From: Gordonia phthalatica
Lineage (GTDB): Bacteria > Actinomycetota > Actinomycetes > Mycobacteriales > Mycobacteriaceae
DNA: 64,000 bases
Reading direction: 5' to 3'
NCBI RefSeq assembly: GCF_001305675.1
Contig: NZ_CP011853.1
Coordinates: forward strand, 1,612,001 to 1,676,000
Both the position numbers and the translations under genes were made by a program. Of this stretch, positions 25,868-34,949 are shown one piece after another; the stretch's first letter is position 1, and every line of letters starts with the position of its first letter. The notes below the pieces were generated by a model. The model had not been told where the DNA came from. It did no database searches and worked only from the letters and a program-made list of their open reading frames with translations.

Positions 25868-27163
25868 ATGCGCAGCACCGACACCGTGGTGATCGGCTCG
25901 GGATTCGGCGGTTTGGCCGCGGCCAAGCAACTCGCGAAGTCGGACGTGGAGACCGTGCTGATCTCCGCGACGCCGGAACACCTGTTCCAGCCGCTGCTGT
26001 ACCAGGTGGCGACGGGGGTCCTCGCCGCCGAGGAGATCGCACCGCCCGTCGCCGAGGTGCTGTCGGACAAGGAGACGGTCAGCGTCGTCGAGGGGCGTGT
26101 CACCGCGCTCGACGCCGACGCGAAGGTCGTGACGTATCAAGGCGCGACAGGGGTCGAACAGATCGCGTACCAGTCGTTGATCGTGGCGGCCGGGGCCAGC
26201 CAGGGATACTTCGGTCACGACGAGTGGGCCGACCGCACCTTCTCGCTGAAGACGCTCGACGACGCCGTTACGCTGCGCGCCCACCTGCTCGACTGCTTCA
26301 CCGCGCCCGCGGACGACGAGACCGCCCACACCTTCGTAGTGGTCGGCGGCGGCGCCACGGGTGTCGAGGTGGCGGGCCAGATCCGCGAGCTCGGCGCGCG
26401 CTACTTCACCGACGCGCCGGCGAAGGTGTACCTCGTCGAAGGTGCGGGCGACGTGCTGCCGGTCTACGGCGGGCGCCTGTCGAAGTTCACGCGGAAGACC
26501 CTCGGGAAGGCCGGCGTCGACATCCTCACCGACACCTTCGTGACGGACATCGACGGGGACGCGGTCACCGTCCGCTCGGCGGACGGGACCGAGCGCGTGC
26601 TGAAGGCGCAGACCGTGGTGTGGTCTGCAGGAGTGAAGGCGACACCGCTCGCCGCCGTCGTCGCCGAGGCCACCGGATGCGACACCGATCGAGCCGGTCG
26701 GCTCCTCATCAATCCGGATCTGACCGTCGGCGGTCGTGCGGACGTCTTCGCCATCGGCGACATGACGAGCCTGAACAACTACCCCGGGCAGAGTCCCGTC
26801 GCGATGCAGCAGGGGCGGCACGCGGCCGACACGATCCGCGGCGCCGTCTCGCGCGGCACGCGCTTCAAGTACCTCGACAAGGGGAGCATGGCGGTGGTGA
26901 ATCGGCACAACGCCGTCGTCGACGCCCCGTTCGGCTTGAAGCTCACCGGCTTCCTGGGCTGGCTCGCCTGGCTGGGAGTGCACCTGTTCTATCTGGTCGG
27001 TTTCCGCAATCGCGTCGGCGCCGTCGTGTCGTGGTTCCGGTCGTTCGCGGGCAAGGCTCGTCCCGGGTTCGCTGATGTCCTCGCGACGATCGACGACGGG
27101 TCCGGCGTCACCCGGGGACCGGCTCCTACGGAGACGGACGAACTGCAGGAGTCGGTCGCCTGA
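25868..27163 (+). CDS. Type II NADH dehydrogenase-like FAD oxidoreductase
   Basis: The protein of about 431 aa has two dinucleotide-binding motifs: GSGFGG at the N-terminus (FAD) and GGGATGVE near residue 165 (NADH). The ADVFAIGDMT motif near 300 contacts FAD. The C-terminus contains a hydrophobic stretch (LGWLAWLGVHLFYLVGF) that anchors NDH-2 enzymes to the membrane. It would pass electrons from NADH to quinone without proton pumping. ATG 25868 has GAAGGGG 9 bases upstream; ATG 25859 is an in-frame alternative but too close to that RBS. It complements the proton-pumping complex I encoded at the right end. Confidence 0.88.
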   Translation: MRSTDTVVIGSGFGGLAAAKQLAKSDVETVLISATPEHLFQPLLYQVATGVLAAEEIAPPVAEVLSDKETVSVVEGRVTALDADAKVVTYQGATGVEQIAYQSLIVAAGASQGYFGHDEWADRTFSLKTLDDAVTLRAHLLDCFTAPADDETAHTFVVVGGGATGVEVAGQIRELGARYFTDAPAKVYLVEGAGDVLPVYGGRLSKFTRKTLGKAGVDILTDTFVTDIDGDAVTVRSADGTERVLKAQTVVWSAGVKATPLAAVVAEATGCDTDRAGRLLINPDLTVGGRADVFAIGDMTSLNNYPGQSPVAMQQGRHAADTIRGAVSRGTRFKYLDKGSMAVVNRHNAVVDAPFGLKLTGFLGWLAWLGVHLFYLVGFRNRVGAVVSWFRSFAGKARPGFADVLATIDDGSGVTRGPAPTETDELQESVA

Positions 27164-27186
27164 CGGCGAAGGCCCCGATCGGACCG

Positions 27187-27219
27187 CACTGACCCTGAAC
27201 TGCATGTTCAGGGTCAGTG
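27187..27219 (+). terminator. Terminator after the NADH dehydrogenase gene
   Basis: Perfect 14-base arms (27187-27200 with 27206-27219; CTGACCCTGAAC core) close a TGCAT loop 24 bases after the stop codon. The downstream sequence is moderately T-rich. Confidence 0.85.
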
Positions 27220-27285
27220 TGCGTCTGTTCAGGTGAATTTCCTCCGTTTGACGTCCTCGGGGTCGTTCGCGTGAATGATGTGTGT

Positions 27286-27333
27286 CGCTCCACACGCGTC
27301 GATGTGGAGCGGCGGGGGTGGGTTCCGTACAAT
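27286..27333 (+). promoter_or_regulatory. Promoter and inverted repeat upstream of L,D-transpeptidase
   Basis: CGCTCCACA (27286-27294) and TGTGGAGCG (27303-27311) form a 9-base inverted repeat with an 8-base spacer. TACAAT at 27328-27333 is a good -10, so the right arm overlaps the expected -35. This suggests a regulator that controls this cell-wall gene. Confidence 0.5.
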
Positions 27334-27391
27334 AAAACGGGAACTGGGTCCGCTTCGAGGCGGGCCCGATCAGTGAATTCTTGGGAGAACA

Positions 27392-28600
27392 ATGCGTTTT
27401 CGTTGGATGCGCGATCATCGTGTGGGGGCGAAGGCCACGACGGTTTTCGTGTTCCTCGCAGCAATCGCGCTGCTTTCGTCGTGCAGCAGCTACGGCGATA
27501 CGGTTCACGCGAACGGTGAGTTCGGCGACATGATCAAGCCGGCCATCGCCGTCACCGACGAGGCGGGTAAGCCGCTGGCGCAGGGTGAGGTCGGCGTGCA
27601 GCCCGGCCGGCCGATCGTCGTGACCGCCACCGAGGGGGCCATCGCCAAGGTCACCATTCCGAAGGCTGACGGCACCCCGATCAAGGGCACCATCAGCGAG
27701 GACGGCACCAAGTGGACCAGTGCCGAGCCCTTCGGCTACGGCAAGCGCTACTCGGTCACCGCTGACGCCATCGGCGTCGGCGGCAAGACCACCAGCACCA
27801 CCAGCTTCCGGACGCGCGCACCCGACAACGTGACGATGGCGTACATCAGCCCGCCCGACGGCGCGACCGTCGGCGTCGCTCAGCCGGTCGGCGTCCGCTT
27901 CGACGAGAGTATTCCGGACCGCAAGGCGGCGCAGGACGCGATCACCGTGACCACCAGCCCCAACGTGAAGGGCGCGTTCTACTGGATCAGCGACCGCGAG
28001 GTCCGCTGGCGTCCCGAGCACTTCTGGAAGACCGGCACCAAGGTCAGTATCAAGGTCAACACCTTCGGCATCGACCTGGGCGACGGCCTCTTCGGTCAGG
28101 AGAACGTCTCGTCGTCGTTCACCGTCGGCCGACACATGGAGCTGGTGGCCGACGACAACACCAAGATGGTGAACGTCATCAAGGACGGCAAGGTGATCCG
28201 CTCGATGCCGACCTCGATGGGTAAGGCGAGTGCGCCGACCGACAACGGCATCTACATCATCGGCGACCGCCTGGACAACATCATCATGGACTCCTCGACG
28301 TACGGCGTCCCGACGGACTCGGCAGACGGCTACCGCACCCCGGTCGACTATGCGACGCAGATGTCCTACAGCGGCATCTACCTGCACTCCGCGCCGTGGT
28401 CGGTGTGGGCGCAGGGCAATACGAACACGAGCCACGGCTGCCTGAACCTGAGTCCGGAGAACGCGCTCTGGGTCCTGCAGAACACGCTGCGCGGCGACCC
28501 CGTCACCGTGAAGAACACGATCGGCCCGGAGCTCCCTGGCACCGACGGCCTCGGCGACTGGAACATCCCGTGGTCGACGTGGTCGAAGGGCAACGCCTGA
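27392..28600 (+). CDS. L,D-transpeptidase lipoprotein (YkuD domain)
   Basis: The 402-aa protein has a lipobox LLSSC (Cys31), two Ig-like domains (about 50-150 and 150-250) and a C-terminal YkuD catalytic domain with SHGCLNLS (His348, Cys350) plus an upstream conserved His in GIYLHSAPW. It forms 3-3 crosslinks in peptidoglycan outside the membrane, the main crosslink in mycobacteria, and is the carbapenem target class. The domain order matches mycobacterial LdtA/LdtB-like enzymes; the exact paralogue is not assigned. GGGAG precedes the ATG. Confidence 0.92.
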   Translation: MRFRWMRDHRVGAKATTVFVFLAAIALLSSCSSYGDTVHANGEFGDMIKPAIAVTDEAGKPLAQGEVGVQPGRPIVVTATEGAIAKVTIPKADGTPIKGTISEDGTKWTSAEPFGYGKRYSVTADAIGVGGKTTSTTSFRTRAPDNVTMAYISPPDGATVGVAQPVGVRFDESIPDRKAAQDAITVTTSPNVKGAFYWISDREVRWRPEHFWKTGTKVSIKVNTFGIDLGDGLFGQENVSSSFTVGRHMELVADDNTKMVNVIKDGKVIRSMPTSMGKASAPTDNGIYIIGDRLDNIIMDSSTYGVPTDSADGYRTPVDYATQMSYSGIYLHSAPWSVWAQGNTNTSHGCLNLSPENALWVLQNTLRGDPVTVKNTIGPELPGTDGLGDWNIPWSTWSKGNA

Positions 28601-28621
28601 TCTGATCGACGTCCTGCGAGG

Positions 28622-28649
28622 AGGCCCGGAACCGCATGGTTCCGGGCCT
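28622..28649 (+). terminator. Terminator after L,D-transpeptidase
   Basis: AGGCCCGGAACC pairs perfectly with GGTTCCGGGCCT around a GCAT loop, followed by TTTCTCG. Confidence 0.9.
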
Positions 28650-28751
28650 TTCTCGTGTCGTCGACCCGGTCTACCGGTGTGCGACGGTCCCTGCGCGACG
28701 ATGTCATTGAACGATGTTAAGATCACTGAGCACGCAATTCCGATACGGCTG

Positions 28752-28757
28752 TATAGT
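28752..28757 (+). promoter_or_regulatory. Probable -10 element (TATAGT) for the acyl-CoA dehydrogenase gene
   Basis: TATAGT fits TANNNT and predicts a start near 28764 with a leader of about 55 bases. No good -35 is visible. Confidence 0.45.
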
Positions 28758-28818
28758 CGCGGGTGATGTGGGCCGCGGGCCCATCAGTCACTGACACTCG
28801 AGATAGGTAGCTCAACAC

Positions 28819-29961
28819 ATGGCACGACGTCCTTCGTGGGAGACCGAAGACCTCACCGCGCTGCGCGAGATGGCGCGCGCATTCTGTGAGAAAGAGGTCG
28901 CCCCGAACACCGAACGCTACATCGAACAGCATCACGTCGACCGTGAGCTGTGGAGCAAGGCCGGCGAGGTCGGCCTGCTGTGCATGTCGATCCCGGAGGA
29001 GTACGGCGGCGGTGGCGGCACCTTCGCCCACGAGGCCGTTCTGATCGAGGAGCAGGCGCGCGTCGTCGACTCGGCGTGGGGCCAGAGCCTGCACAACGGC
29101 ATCGTCGCGCACTACATCCTGGCGTACGGCTCGGAGGAGCAGAAGAAGCACTGGCTGCCGAAGATGGCCTCCGGTGAGGTGGTCGGCGCCATCGCGATGA
29201 CTGAGCCCGGCACCGGCTCGGACCTGCAGAACGTCAAGACCAAGGCGATCAAGGACGGCGACGACTACGTCATCGACGGTTCCAAGACGTTCATCACCAA
29301 CGGCGGCCAGGCCGACCTGGTGGTCGTCGTCGCCAAGACCGACACGTCCGAGGGCGCCAAGGGCATCTCCCTGATCCTCGTCGAGACCGACCGCGAGGGC
29401 TTCAGCCGCGGCCGCATCCTCGACAAGGTCGGCATGCGCGGCCAGGACACCGCCGAGCTGAACTTCACCGGCGTCCGCGTCCCGCAGTCCAACCTGCTCG
29501 GCACCGAAGAGGGCCAGGGCTTCGTCCAGCTGATGATGCAGCTGCCGCAGGAGCGTCTGATCATCGGTGTCGCGTCGGTCGCCGGCATGGAGGTCGCACT
29601 CGCGAAGACGCTCGAGTACACCAAGGAACGCACCGCGTTCGGGCGTCCGATCTTCGGTTTCCAGAACACCAAGTTCAAGCTCGCCGAGGTCGCGACCGAG
29701 GCCCACGTGGCTCGCGTGTTCATCGACGACTGCATCGAGCAGCACCTGCGCGGTGAGCTCGACATCCCGACGGTCGCGATGTCGAAGTGGTGGACCACCG
29801 AGCGTGCGATGCAGGTTGCCGACACCTGCCTGCAGCTGTTCGGCGGCTACGGCTACATGAACGAGTACCCGATCGCCCGCATGTGGGCGGACAACCGCGT
29901 CCAGATGATCTACGGCGGCACCAACGAGATCATGAAGGAGATCATCTCGCGCGCTCTGTGA
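28819..29961 (+). CDS. Acyl-CoA dehydrogenase (LCAD/isovaleryl-type FadE)
   Basis: This 380-aa FAD enzyme introduces the alpha-beta double bond in acyl-CoA, the first step of beta-oxidation. Motifs are AMTEPGTGSD (126-135), ITNG (159-162) and the C-terminal IYGGTNEIMKEII. The medium-chain-type catalytic Glu in YEGT is Gly366 here; instead Glu245 in LPQERL sits where long-chain and isovaleryl enzymes carry their base. It resembles mycobacterial FadE20-type enzymes. The gene stands alone with its own promoter and terminator. Confidence 0.92.
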   Translation: MARRPSWETEDLTALREMARAFCEKEVAPNTERYIEQHHVDRELWSKAGEVGLLCMSIPEEYGGGGGTFAHEAVLIEEQARVVDSAWGQSLHNGIVAHYILAYGSEEQKKHWLPKMASGEVVGAIAMTEPGTGSDLQNVKTKAIKDGDDYVIDGSKTFITNGGQADLVVVVAKTDTSEGAKGISLILVETDREGFSRGRILDKVGMRGQDTAELNFTGVRVPQSNLLGTEEGQGFVQLMMQLPQERLIIGVASVAGMEVALAKTLEYTKERTAFGRPIFGFQNTKFKLAEVATEAHVARVFIDDCIEQHLRGELDIPTVAMSKWWTTERAMQVADTCLQLFGGYGYMNEYPIARMWADNRVQMIYGGTNEIMKEIISRAL

Positions 29962-29988
29962 TGCGAGCGGGCTGAGAATCCCGATCCA

Positions 29989-30021
29989 GACCGCCCGACC
30001 GGGTATCCCGGTCGGGCGGTC
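29989..30021. terminator. Bidirectional terminator
   Basis: Perfect 15-base arms (GACCGCCCGACCGGG and its complement) around TAT lie between the convergent acyl-CoA dehydrogenase and PLP-enzyme genes. Confidence 0.85.
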
Positions 30022-30039
30022 GTCTGTCTCGGGGCGCTC

Positions 30040-31539
30040 TCAGGGATTGGTGAAGGCGGCCAGGAACTCGGCCAGCATCTTCGCGGTCACCGGTCGGGGC
30101 AGGACGTCGATCGCAGCGATCACCGCACCGATGTCCAGGGCGTCCGACGCCGCCGACGGATCGGTGTGCGGGTCGATCCCGGCTCCGACCAGGACAGACT
30201 CGGTGGTCGCCGAGTCCAGAGCGAGAGCGTCGGCGACCGACACAGCACCGGAGCCGAAGGCATCGGCGAGGTCGCGCAAAGCGGTCGGAGCGGGGGTGGC
30301 CCGCTGGCCGCGAGCGGCGTCGGCGGCGTCGACGAGCGCGGCGACCAGCTCCGGCTGAACCCGTCGCGTCACCGGCGTCACCGTCACGTGGGTGCTGGCG
30401 GCGAGGTCGACGCCGTCGGGCTGGGTGTAGCGGGGCTGGGCCTGCAGGGTGAAGCCGCGCGCAGCCGCCTCGTCGGCCCAGCGATGCGGATCGATGGGCG
30501 TCGGCGCATCCGGATCGGCGGCGACGGCGAAGACCGGACCGCGCGGACGCCCGATGATCCGCAGGCCGTCGATCCCGTCGACCGTGTCGACCAGCGCGTC
30601 TCGCGCTGCCGCGATGTCGGCGACGAGTCCGGCGAACCCGTCGGCGCCGAGGTACCGCGCGATGGCCCAGGCGGACGCCGTACCCGCCGCCGATCGCGAG
30701 CCGAGCAGCGTCGGGTTGACGATCGGGTACCCGGGCCAGTCGGCGGTCGCGAAGAATCCGGCCCGGTGTCGGTCGCGGTCGGCGTGCAGCAGGATCGACG
30801 CGCCCTTGGGGGAGTACCCGTACTTGTGGAAGTCGGCCGACAGGCTGGTGACGCCCGGCGTCGACAGATCCCACGCCAGGAGGTCATCGGGCCACCATGC
30901 GAGGGCGAAACCGCCGAGGCAGGCGTCGACATGCAGCGGGACACCGCGTTCCAGCGCGACGGCTCCGATCTCCGCGATCGGATCCACCGCGCCGGTCGGG
31001 TAGTTGGGCGCCGACGCCACCAGCAGCACGGTCCCGTCGTCGATGCGGTCGGCCATCGCCGCGGCCGAGACCTCGGTGGTCATCGCATCGACCGGGACGC
31101 GTCGCACCTCGATGCCGAAGATGTCGCCGGCCTTGAGGAATGCGGCGTGCACCGTCGCCGGAGCCACGATGTTCGCCCGTGACCGGGCGACGCCGCTCGC
31201 CCGCCACGCAGCCAGCACCGCGAGGAGACAGCTCTCGGTGCCGCCCGACGTGACCGTGCCGACCGCGTCCGCAGACCCGAACGCCTCGCGCGCGAAACCG
31301 ACCAGATCGCGTTCCATGGCGGCGACCGAGCCGAACACCGTCGGATCGAGGCCGTTCACCGGCCGCACCAGATCGGCCGCCGCGGCAGCCAGCTCGTCGA
31401 GGCGCTGCCGTCCGCTGTCGTACACGTACGAGAGGACGTGTCCGCCGTGCGTGGGTGCGTCCGCCGCGCGGAGGCGTCGAAGCTCTGCGAGGACCGTGTC
31501 GGGGTCCTGGCCGGGCCGCTGATCGGAAACGGGACTCAC
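30040..31539 (-). CDS. PLP-dependent decarboxylase/lyase, sphingosine-phosphate-lyase-like
   Basis: The 499-aa fold-type I PLP enzyme shows TSGGTESC (97-104), a ring-stacking His131, Asp205 in HVDAC and the Schiff-base Lys239 in SADFHKYGYSPKG. That last motif is typical of sphingosine-1-phosphate lyases and related group II decarboxylases. An unusual C-terminal extension of about 110 residues follows. Its GTG start overlaps the MFS stop (GTGA, 31536-31539). A longer open frame to 32919 exists only because the MFS region is open in this frame too. The substrate is unknown; amino acid or phospho-amino alcohol cleavage is predicted. Confidence 0.85.
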   Translation of the reverse strand: MSPVSDQRPGQDPDTVLAELRRLRAADAPTHGGHVLSYVYDSGRQRLDELAAAAADLVRPVNGLDPTVFGSVAAMERDLVGFAREAFGSADAVGTVTSGGTESCLLAVLAAWRASGVARSRANIVAPATVHAAFLKAGDIFGIEVRRVPVDAMTTEVSAAAMADRIDDGTVLLVASAPNYPTGAVDPIAEIGAVALERGVPLHVDACLGGFALAWWPDDLLAWDLSTPGVTSLSADFHKYGYSPKGASILLHADRDRHRAGFFATADWPGYPIVNPTLLGSRSAAGTASAWAIARYLGADGFAGLVADIAAARDALVDTVDGIDGLRIIGRPRGPVFAVAADPDAPTPIDPHRWADEAAARGFTLQAQPRYTQPDGVDLAASTHVTVTPVTRRVQPELVAALVDAADAARGQRATPAPTALRDLADAFGSGAVSVADALALDSATTESVLVGAGIDPHTDPSAASDALDIGAVIAAIDVLPRPVTAKMLAEFLAAFTNP

Positions 31540-32870
31540 GAGGTCTTCTTTCGGTCGTATCGGAGGAGCAGAAGCATGCTGGCGGCGACCAGGACCGCGG
31601 GCAGGAGGGAGAAGCCCGCGGTGATCCCGACGACGGCACAGCGCGGCTGGTCGACGACGGTGTCGGCCGACGACGACACGAATCCGGTCGCGGCCAGCAC
31701 CAACAGATAGAGCCCGGGGCCGACGGCCATGCCGAGGGTCTCGCCGGCGGTCCACAACCCGGACAGCGCTCCGCCCTGATCGCGGCCGGTGGCGCGGGTG
31801 TGCTCGTCGATCACATCGGGCAGCATCGCCAGCGGAAAGGTCTGCATCCCCGCATAGCCGATGCCAGTCAGGATCACCACCGCGAACACCCACGGGCCCG
31901 GCGCGCCGATCGCGATCGCCAGGAGGAGGTCGGCGGCCAGGAACACCGCGGATGCCGTGAACAGGCCGCGCAGCTTCCCGAATCGTCGGCCGACGCGGAC
32001 CCACAGCGGCATCACCAGCAGGGCGGGCGCCACCAGCGCCAGGAACAGCGGCGTCAGTGCACCGGCGTCGTCGAGCACGTAGGTGGCCAGATACTGCGCG
32101 CCGGCCAGCATCACCGCGCTCGCCAGTGCTTGGATCACGAAGACGGCGAGCAGGATCCGATAGTGATGGTGGTCGCGGGCGGCCCGGAAGGCGGCACGAC
32201 CGTCCGTGCGCGACACGGGGACGGAGGCCGGTGCCCGTCGCGCGGCAGAGCCCGCGATCGCGGTCGAGACCGCCATGCCTGCCGAGATCAGGGCGACGGA
32301 CACCGCCGCCATCACGAGGTAGCCGGCGGCACCGCCGCCGAGGGCGTCGCGGATTGCGGGGGCGCCGGCGCCGATCACCAGGATCGCGAGCGCCAGCACG
32401 GCGATCCGGGCCGAGATCAGTCGTGTCCGCGCGTGATAGTCGGGCGTCAGATCGGTCGGCAACGCGATGTACGGCACCTGGAAGAAGGCGTAGGCGATGG
32501 CGGCCGCGGTGAAGAAGACCAGGACCCACAGCGCGCCGAGGACGGGCGGCAGGGACGTCGGCGCGGCGAAGGTGAGGACGAACAGTGGGACGATCGCCGC
32601 CGTACCGATCCACATCAGCCGGGTCCGCGTGCCGGTGGCGGCGAACGCCGCGTCGTTGCGGGCGCCGATGATCGGGTTGACCAGGACGTCGACGATCTTC
32701 GGGATCACCACGACCACCGACGCCAGCAGTGCGCTGACCGCGAGGGTGTCGGTGAGGTAGTACGCGAGCACGAGGCCGGGGAGCACGCCGAAGCCGCCGG
32801 TGCCGACGCTGCCCGCCGCGAATCCCGCCGTGACCCGGCGGGGAACCGCGACGTGCTGCGGGGCGGTCAT
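31536..32870 (-). CDS. MFS carrier, GPH/MelB (MFS_2) type
   Basis: The 444-aa protein has about 12 membrane segments and the MFS_2 layout, including GARNDAAFAATGTRTRLMW after helix 2 and LPDVIDEHTRATGRDQGG in the middle loop. GPH carriers import sugars or other small solutes with sodium or protons. It overlaps the upstream hydrolase stop (ATGA, 32867-32870) and the downstream PLP enzyme start, so it should move the substrate or product of those enzymes. Confidence 0.85.
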   Translation of the reverse strand: MTAPQHVAVPRRVTAGFAAGSVGTGGFGVLPGLVLAYYLTDTLAVSALLASVVVVIPKIVDVLVNPIIGARNDAAFAATGTRTRLMWIGTAAIVPLFVLTFAAPTSLPPVLGALWVLVFFTAAAIAYAFFQVPYIALPTDLTPDYHARTRLISARIAVLALAILVIGAGAPAIRDALGGGAAGYLVMAAVSVALISAGMAVSTAIAGSAARRAPASVPVSRTDGRAAFRAARDHHHYRILLAVFVIQALASAVMLAGAQYLATYVLDDAGALTPLFLALVAPALLVMPLWVRVGRRFGKLRGLFTASAVFLAADLLLAIAIGAPGPWVFAVVILTGIGYAGMQTFPLAMLPDVIDEHTRATGRDQGGALSGLWTAGETLGMAVGPGLYLLVLAATGFVSSSADTVVDQPRCAVVGITAGFSLLPAVLVAASMLLLLRYDRKKTS

Positions 32871-34774
32871 CGGCGGTAGGCCTCGACGCGACCCCACAGT
32901 CGGGCATACGCCTCGGCACCTCGGTAGAGGTCTCCGACCACCGCGTCGCCGTCCTTTCCGGCGGCCACCCGCAGGCTCTCGATCCAGTCCGGGATCATTC
33001 CGTAGTGCGCGGTGCCGTCGACGTTGACGTCGAAGACGCGCGTTCCGGTGCGCTGTCTGCCCACGCGGGTGCCGTCGGGCATCACGAACGGGTACGTCAC
33101 CGGCCGTGACGACGTCGTCGACAACGGCGGCGCCTGCTTCCCGAGCCCGTTCATGTCGGGACCGTATCCGATGCCGAGGAAGCTGCCGGGGCGTGCCGCA
33201 GCGCGGACCGTGCGCCAGTTGGCGAGAAACGAACTGCGGTGATTGTCGCCGCGTGCGGGGAGCGGTCCCTGCGCGTACAGGCCGACGGCGCCGCCCGCCG
33301 CGAGGATCCGGCGGTAGTTCTTCGCGTCGGTCCAGTCGTGCGATGACACGACACCCGGATAGTGGCGAGCCGCCAGCAGGTCGAGCACCCGCGTCGACGA
33401 CTTCGCCGACAGATGGTCCACGTCGATCACCATGCGACGGTCCACCGCGGCGTTCACCGCGTACTCGCCGAGTCCCGTCAGGCCGCGGACGTTGCACTGG
33501 CCGGGAGCGCCGAGCGGAGGGGTGTTGTCGGAGAGTCCGTTGCGGCACGCCTGCGTCCGCCACAGGCCGCCTCCCGCGTAGACCTGCCCGATCTCGACGC
33601 CGATGCCGGTGAGGTCGGAGTCCATGCGGGCGCCGCCGAGGGCGTTGTCGAACTTGTGCGTCAGGATCACCTGTCGCACGCCGAGGCGACGCAGCTCATC
33701 CATCCCGCGGTCGATGTCACCGGTGGTGCATAGTGCGCGACCGTTGGCTTGTCCGCACCCGAACGGCTCGGAGATCTCGATGCCCATGGTCACCGCGAGC
33801 TTCCCCGATTCGACGATCCGCCGCAGCTGCGCCTCGTCGGTCGCGAGCCGGAGGAAGCCGCGTCCGGGCCCGCCGGCCTGCGCATCGATGTAGTCGCGCA
33901 GGTCCAGCAGCATCCGGTGCTGAATGCGGACCGACTCCATCTCGTTGCACGGCTGATCGTTGAGCGGATAGATCTCGCACAGCACGCGGTTCTGCACGAA
34001 GTAGTTGTTGAGCACGCGGAGCCCCGATCGCCAGGCGCGCTCGAGCCATCGATAGTAGGTCTGCTCGTGCGTCAGGGAGTTCCACCGCGGCCAGCCGCCG
34101 AAGGTCGGCCACCCCCGCGTGTCGTGCGGGCCGGGTTCGGACAGGATCTGCTCGCCGACCGCGGGCCACCCGTCGGGTCGGTGATCGGGACAGTCCTGCA
34201 GGGCGTCGGTGACACCGAGTGGGCTGAAGGGCTTCCCGCAGTGGATGCGGCCGCCGAGGAACTGATAGGCCATCAGGTGTGCGTGCGAGTCGGCGAAGCC
34301 CGCCAGATTCCCGTTCGCGTCGGTCCCGGAATGCGGGGCGCCGGTGACGTTGAGCTCGGCCTCGGGAAAGGTACGGCACCCCGTCGCCGGGGAGAGGCGC
34401 ACGCTTCTGGTCCTCCCACCCGGCGTCGCCATGCGATACGACTGCCCGATACGCGTCACCGTCCACACCGCGGCCGGGGTCGGTCGCCGAGTCCTCGTGA
34501 TCGTGCCGTCGCGCTCGGTGAGCACGGTGCCCGCGGTGTCGTAGAACAGGAACTCGCCCAGTCCTGCGGCCTTCACGCTCGACGGGCCGCGGCCGACCAG
34601 CGGTCGGCCGGCGACATCGGTCAGGTGCACGCAGGCGCCGGCGAGGTCGTAGGCGGGACTGCCCGGCACGGTGTCGGCGGAGGACGCTGCGGTCGGTGCC
34701 GTGAGGAGGGCGACGACCGTCGTCGCCGCCACGAGGAGGTTTCGCGCGGAACGGAGGACTGCGACGGTCATCAC
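32867..34774 (-). CDS. Secreted metal-dependent hydrolase (membrane-dipeptidase/amidohydrolase-like)
   Basis: The 635-aa precursor begins with a signal peptide (Ala-rich site near 31-33). An N-terminal domain of about 120 residues precedes a TIM-barrel-like region with DSHAHLM (HxH metal motif), ILTHKFDNALGG, VIDVDHLS and SSHDWTDAKNYRRIL, resembling peptidase M19 and amidohydrolases. Several Cys residues fit an exported protein. It would act outside the membrane, upstream of the MFS carrier and PLP enzyme. The start may be GTG 34774 or ATG 34771. Substrate unknown. Confidence 0.75.
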   Translation of the reverse strand: MMTVAVLRSARNLLVAATTVVALLTAPTAASSADTVPGSPAYDLAGACVHLTDVAGRPLVGRGPSSVKAAGLGEFLFYDTAGTVLTERDGTITRTRRPTPAAVWTVTRIGQSYRMATPGGRTRSVRLSPATGCRTFPEAELNVTGAPHSGTDANGNLAGFADSHAHLMAYQFLGGRIHCGKPFSPLGVTDALQDCPDHRPDGWPAVGEQILSEPGPHDTRGWPTFGGWPRWNSLTHEQTYYRWLERAWRSGLRVLNNYFVQNRVLCEIYPLNDQPCNEMESVRIQHRMLLDLRDYIDAQAGGPGRGFLRLATDEAQLRRIVESGKLAVTMGIEISEPFGCGQANGRALCTTGDIDRGMDELRRLGVRQVILTHKFDNALGGARMDSDLTGIGVEIGQVYAGGGLWRTQACRNGLSDNTPPLGAPGQCNVRGLTGLGEYAVNAAVDRRMVIDVDHLSAKSSTRVLDLLAARHYPGVVSSHDWTDAKNYRRILAAGGAVGLYAQGPLPARGDNHRSSFLANWRTVRAAARPGSFLGIGYGPDMNGLGKQAPPLSTTSSRPVTYPFVMPDGTRVGRQRTGTRVFDVNVDGTAHYGMIPDWIESLRVAAGKDGDAVVGDLYRGAEAYARLWGRVEAYRR

Positions 34775-34949
34775 ACCCCGAGTAGATCAGACGATCAACT
34801 CCATTGGCTGGGATTCCGCATAAACCAGTTCGGCCGATGTCACAGGGTTTCGCCTCGATTCGGATCCGGTGAGGGCGGGCATCGGCGACAATGGCACCGG
34901 TGACCCGGCCGTATGCTTCGGGTGAGTTCAGTCGTCAAGGGGTGCAATT

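Noticed and set aside
25844..28726. A 960-codon antisense frame across the NADH dehydrogenase and L,D-transpeptidase genes
   Set aside because: It spans two real genes, a terminator and a promoter, and has no family pattern.
31540..32919. Extension of the PLP enzyme upstream to give a 959-residue fusion
   Set aside because: The region encodes the MFS carrier in another frame, with 12 membrane segments; the extension is an Arg/Pro-rich shadow and GTG 31539 has the GTGA overlap.
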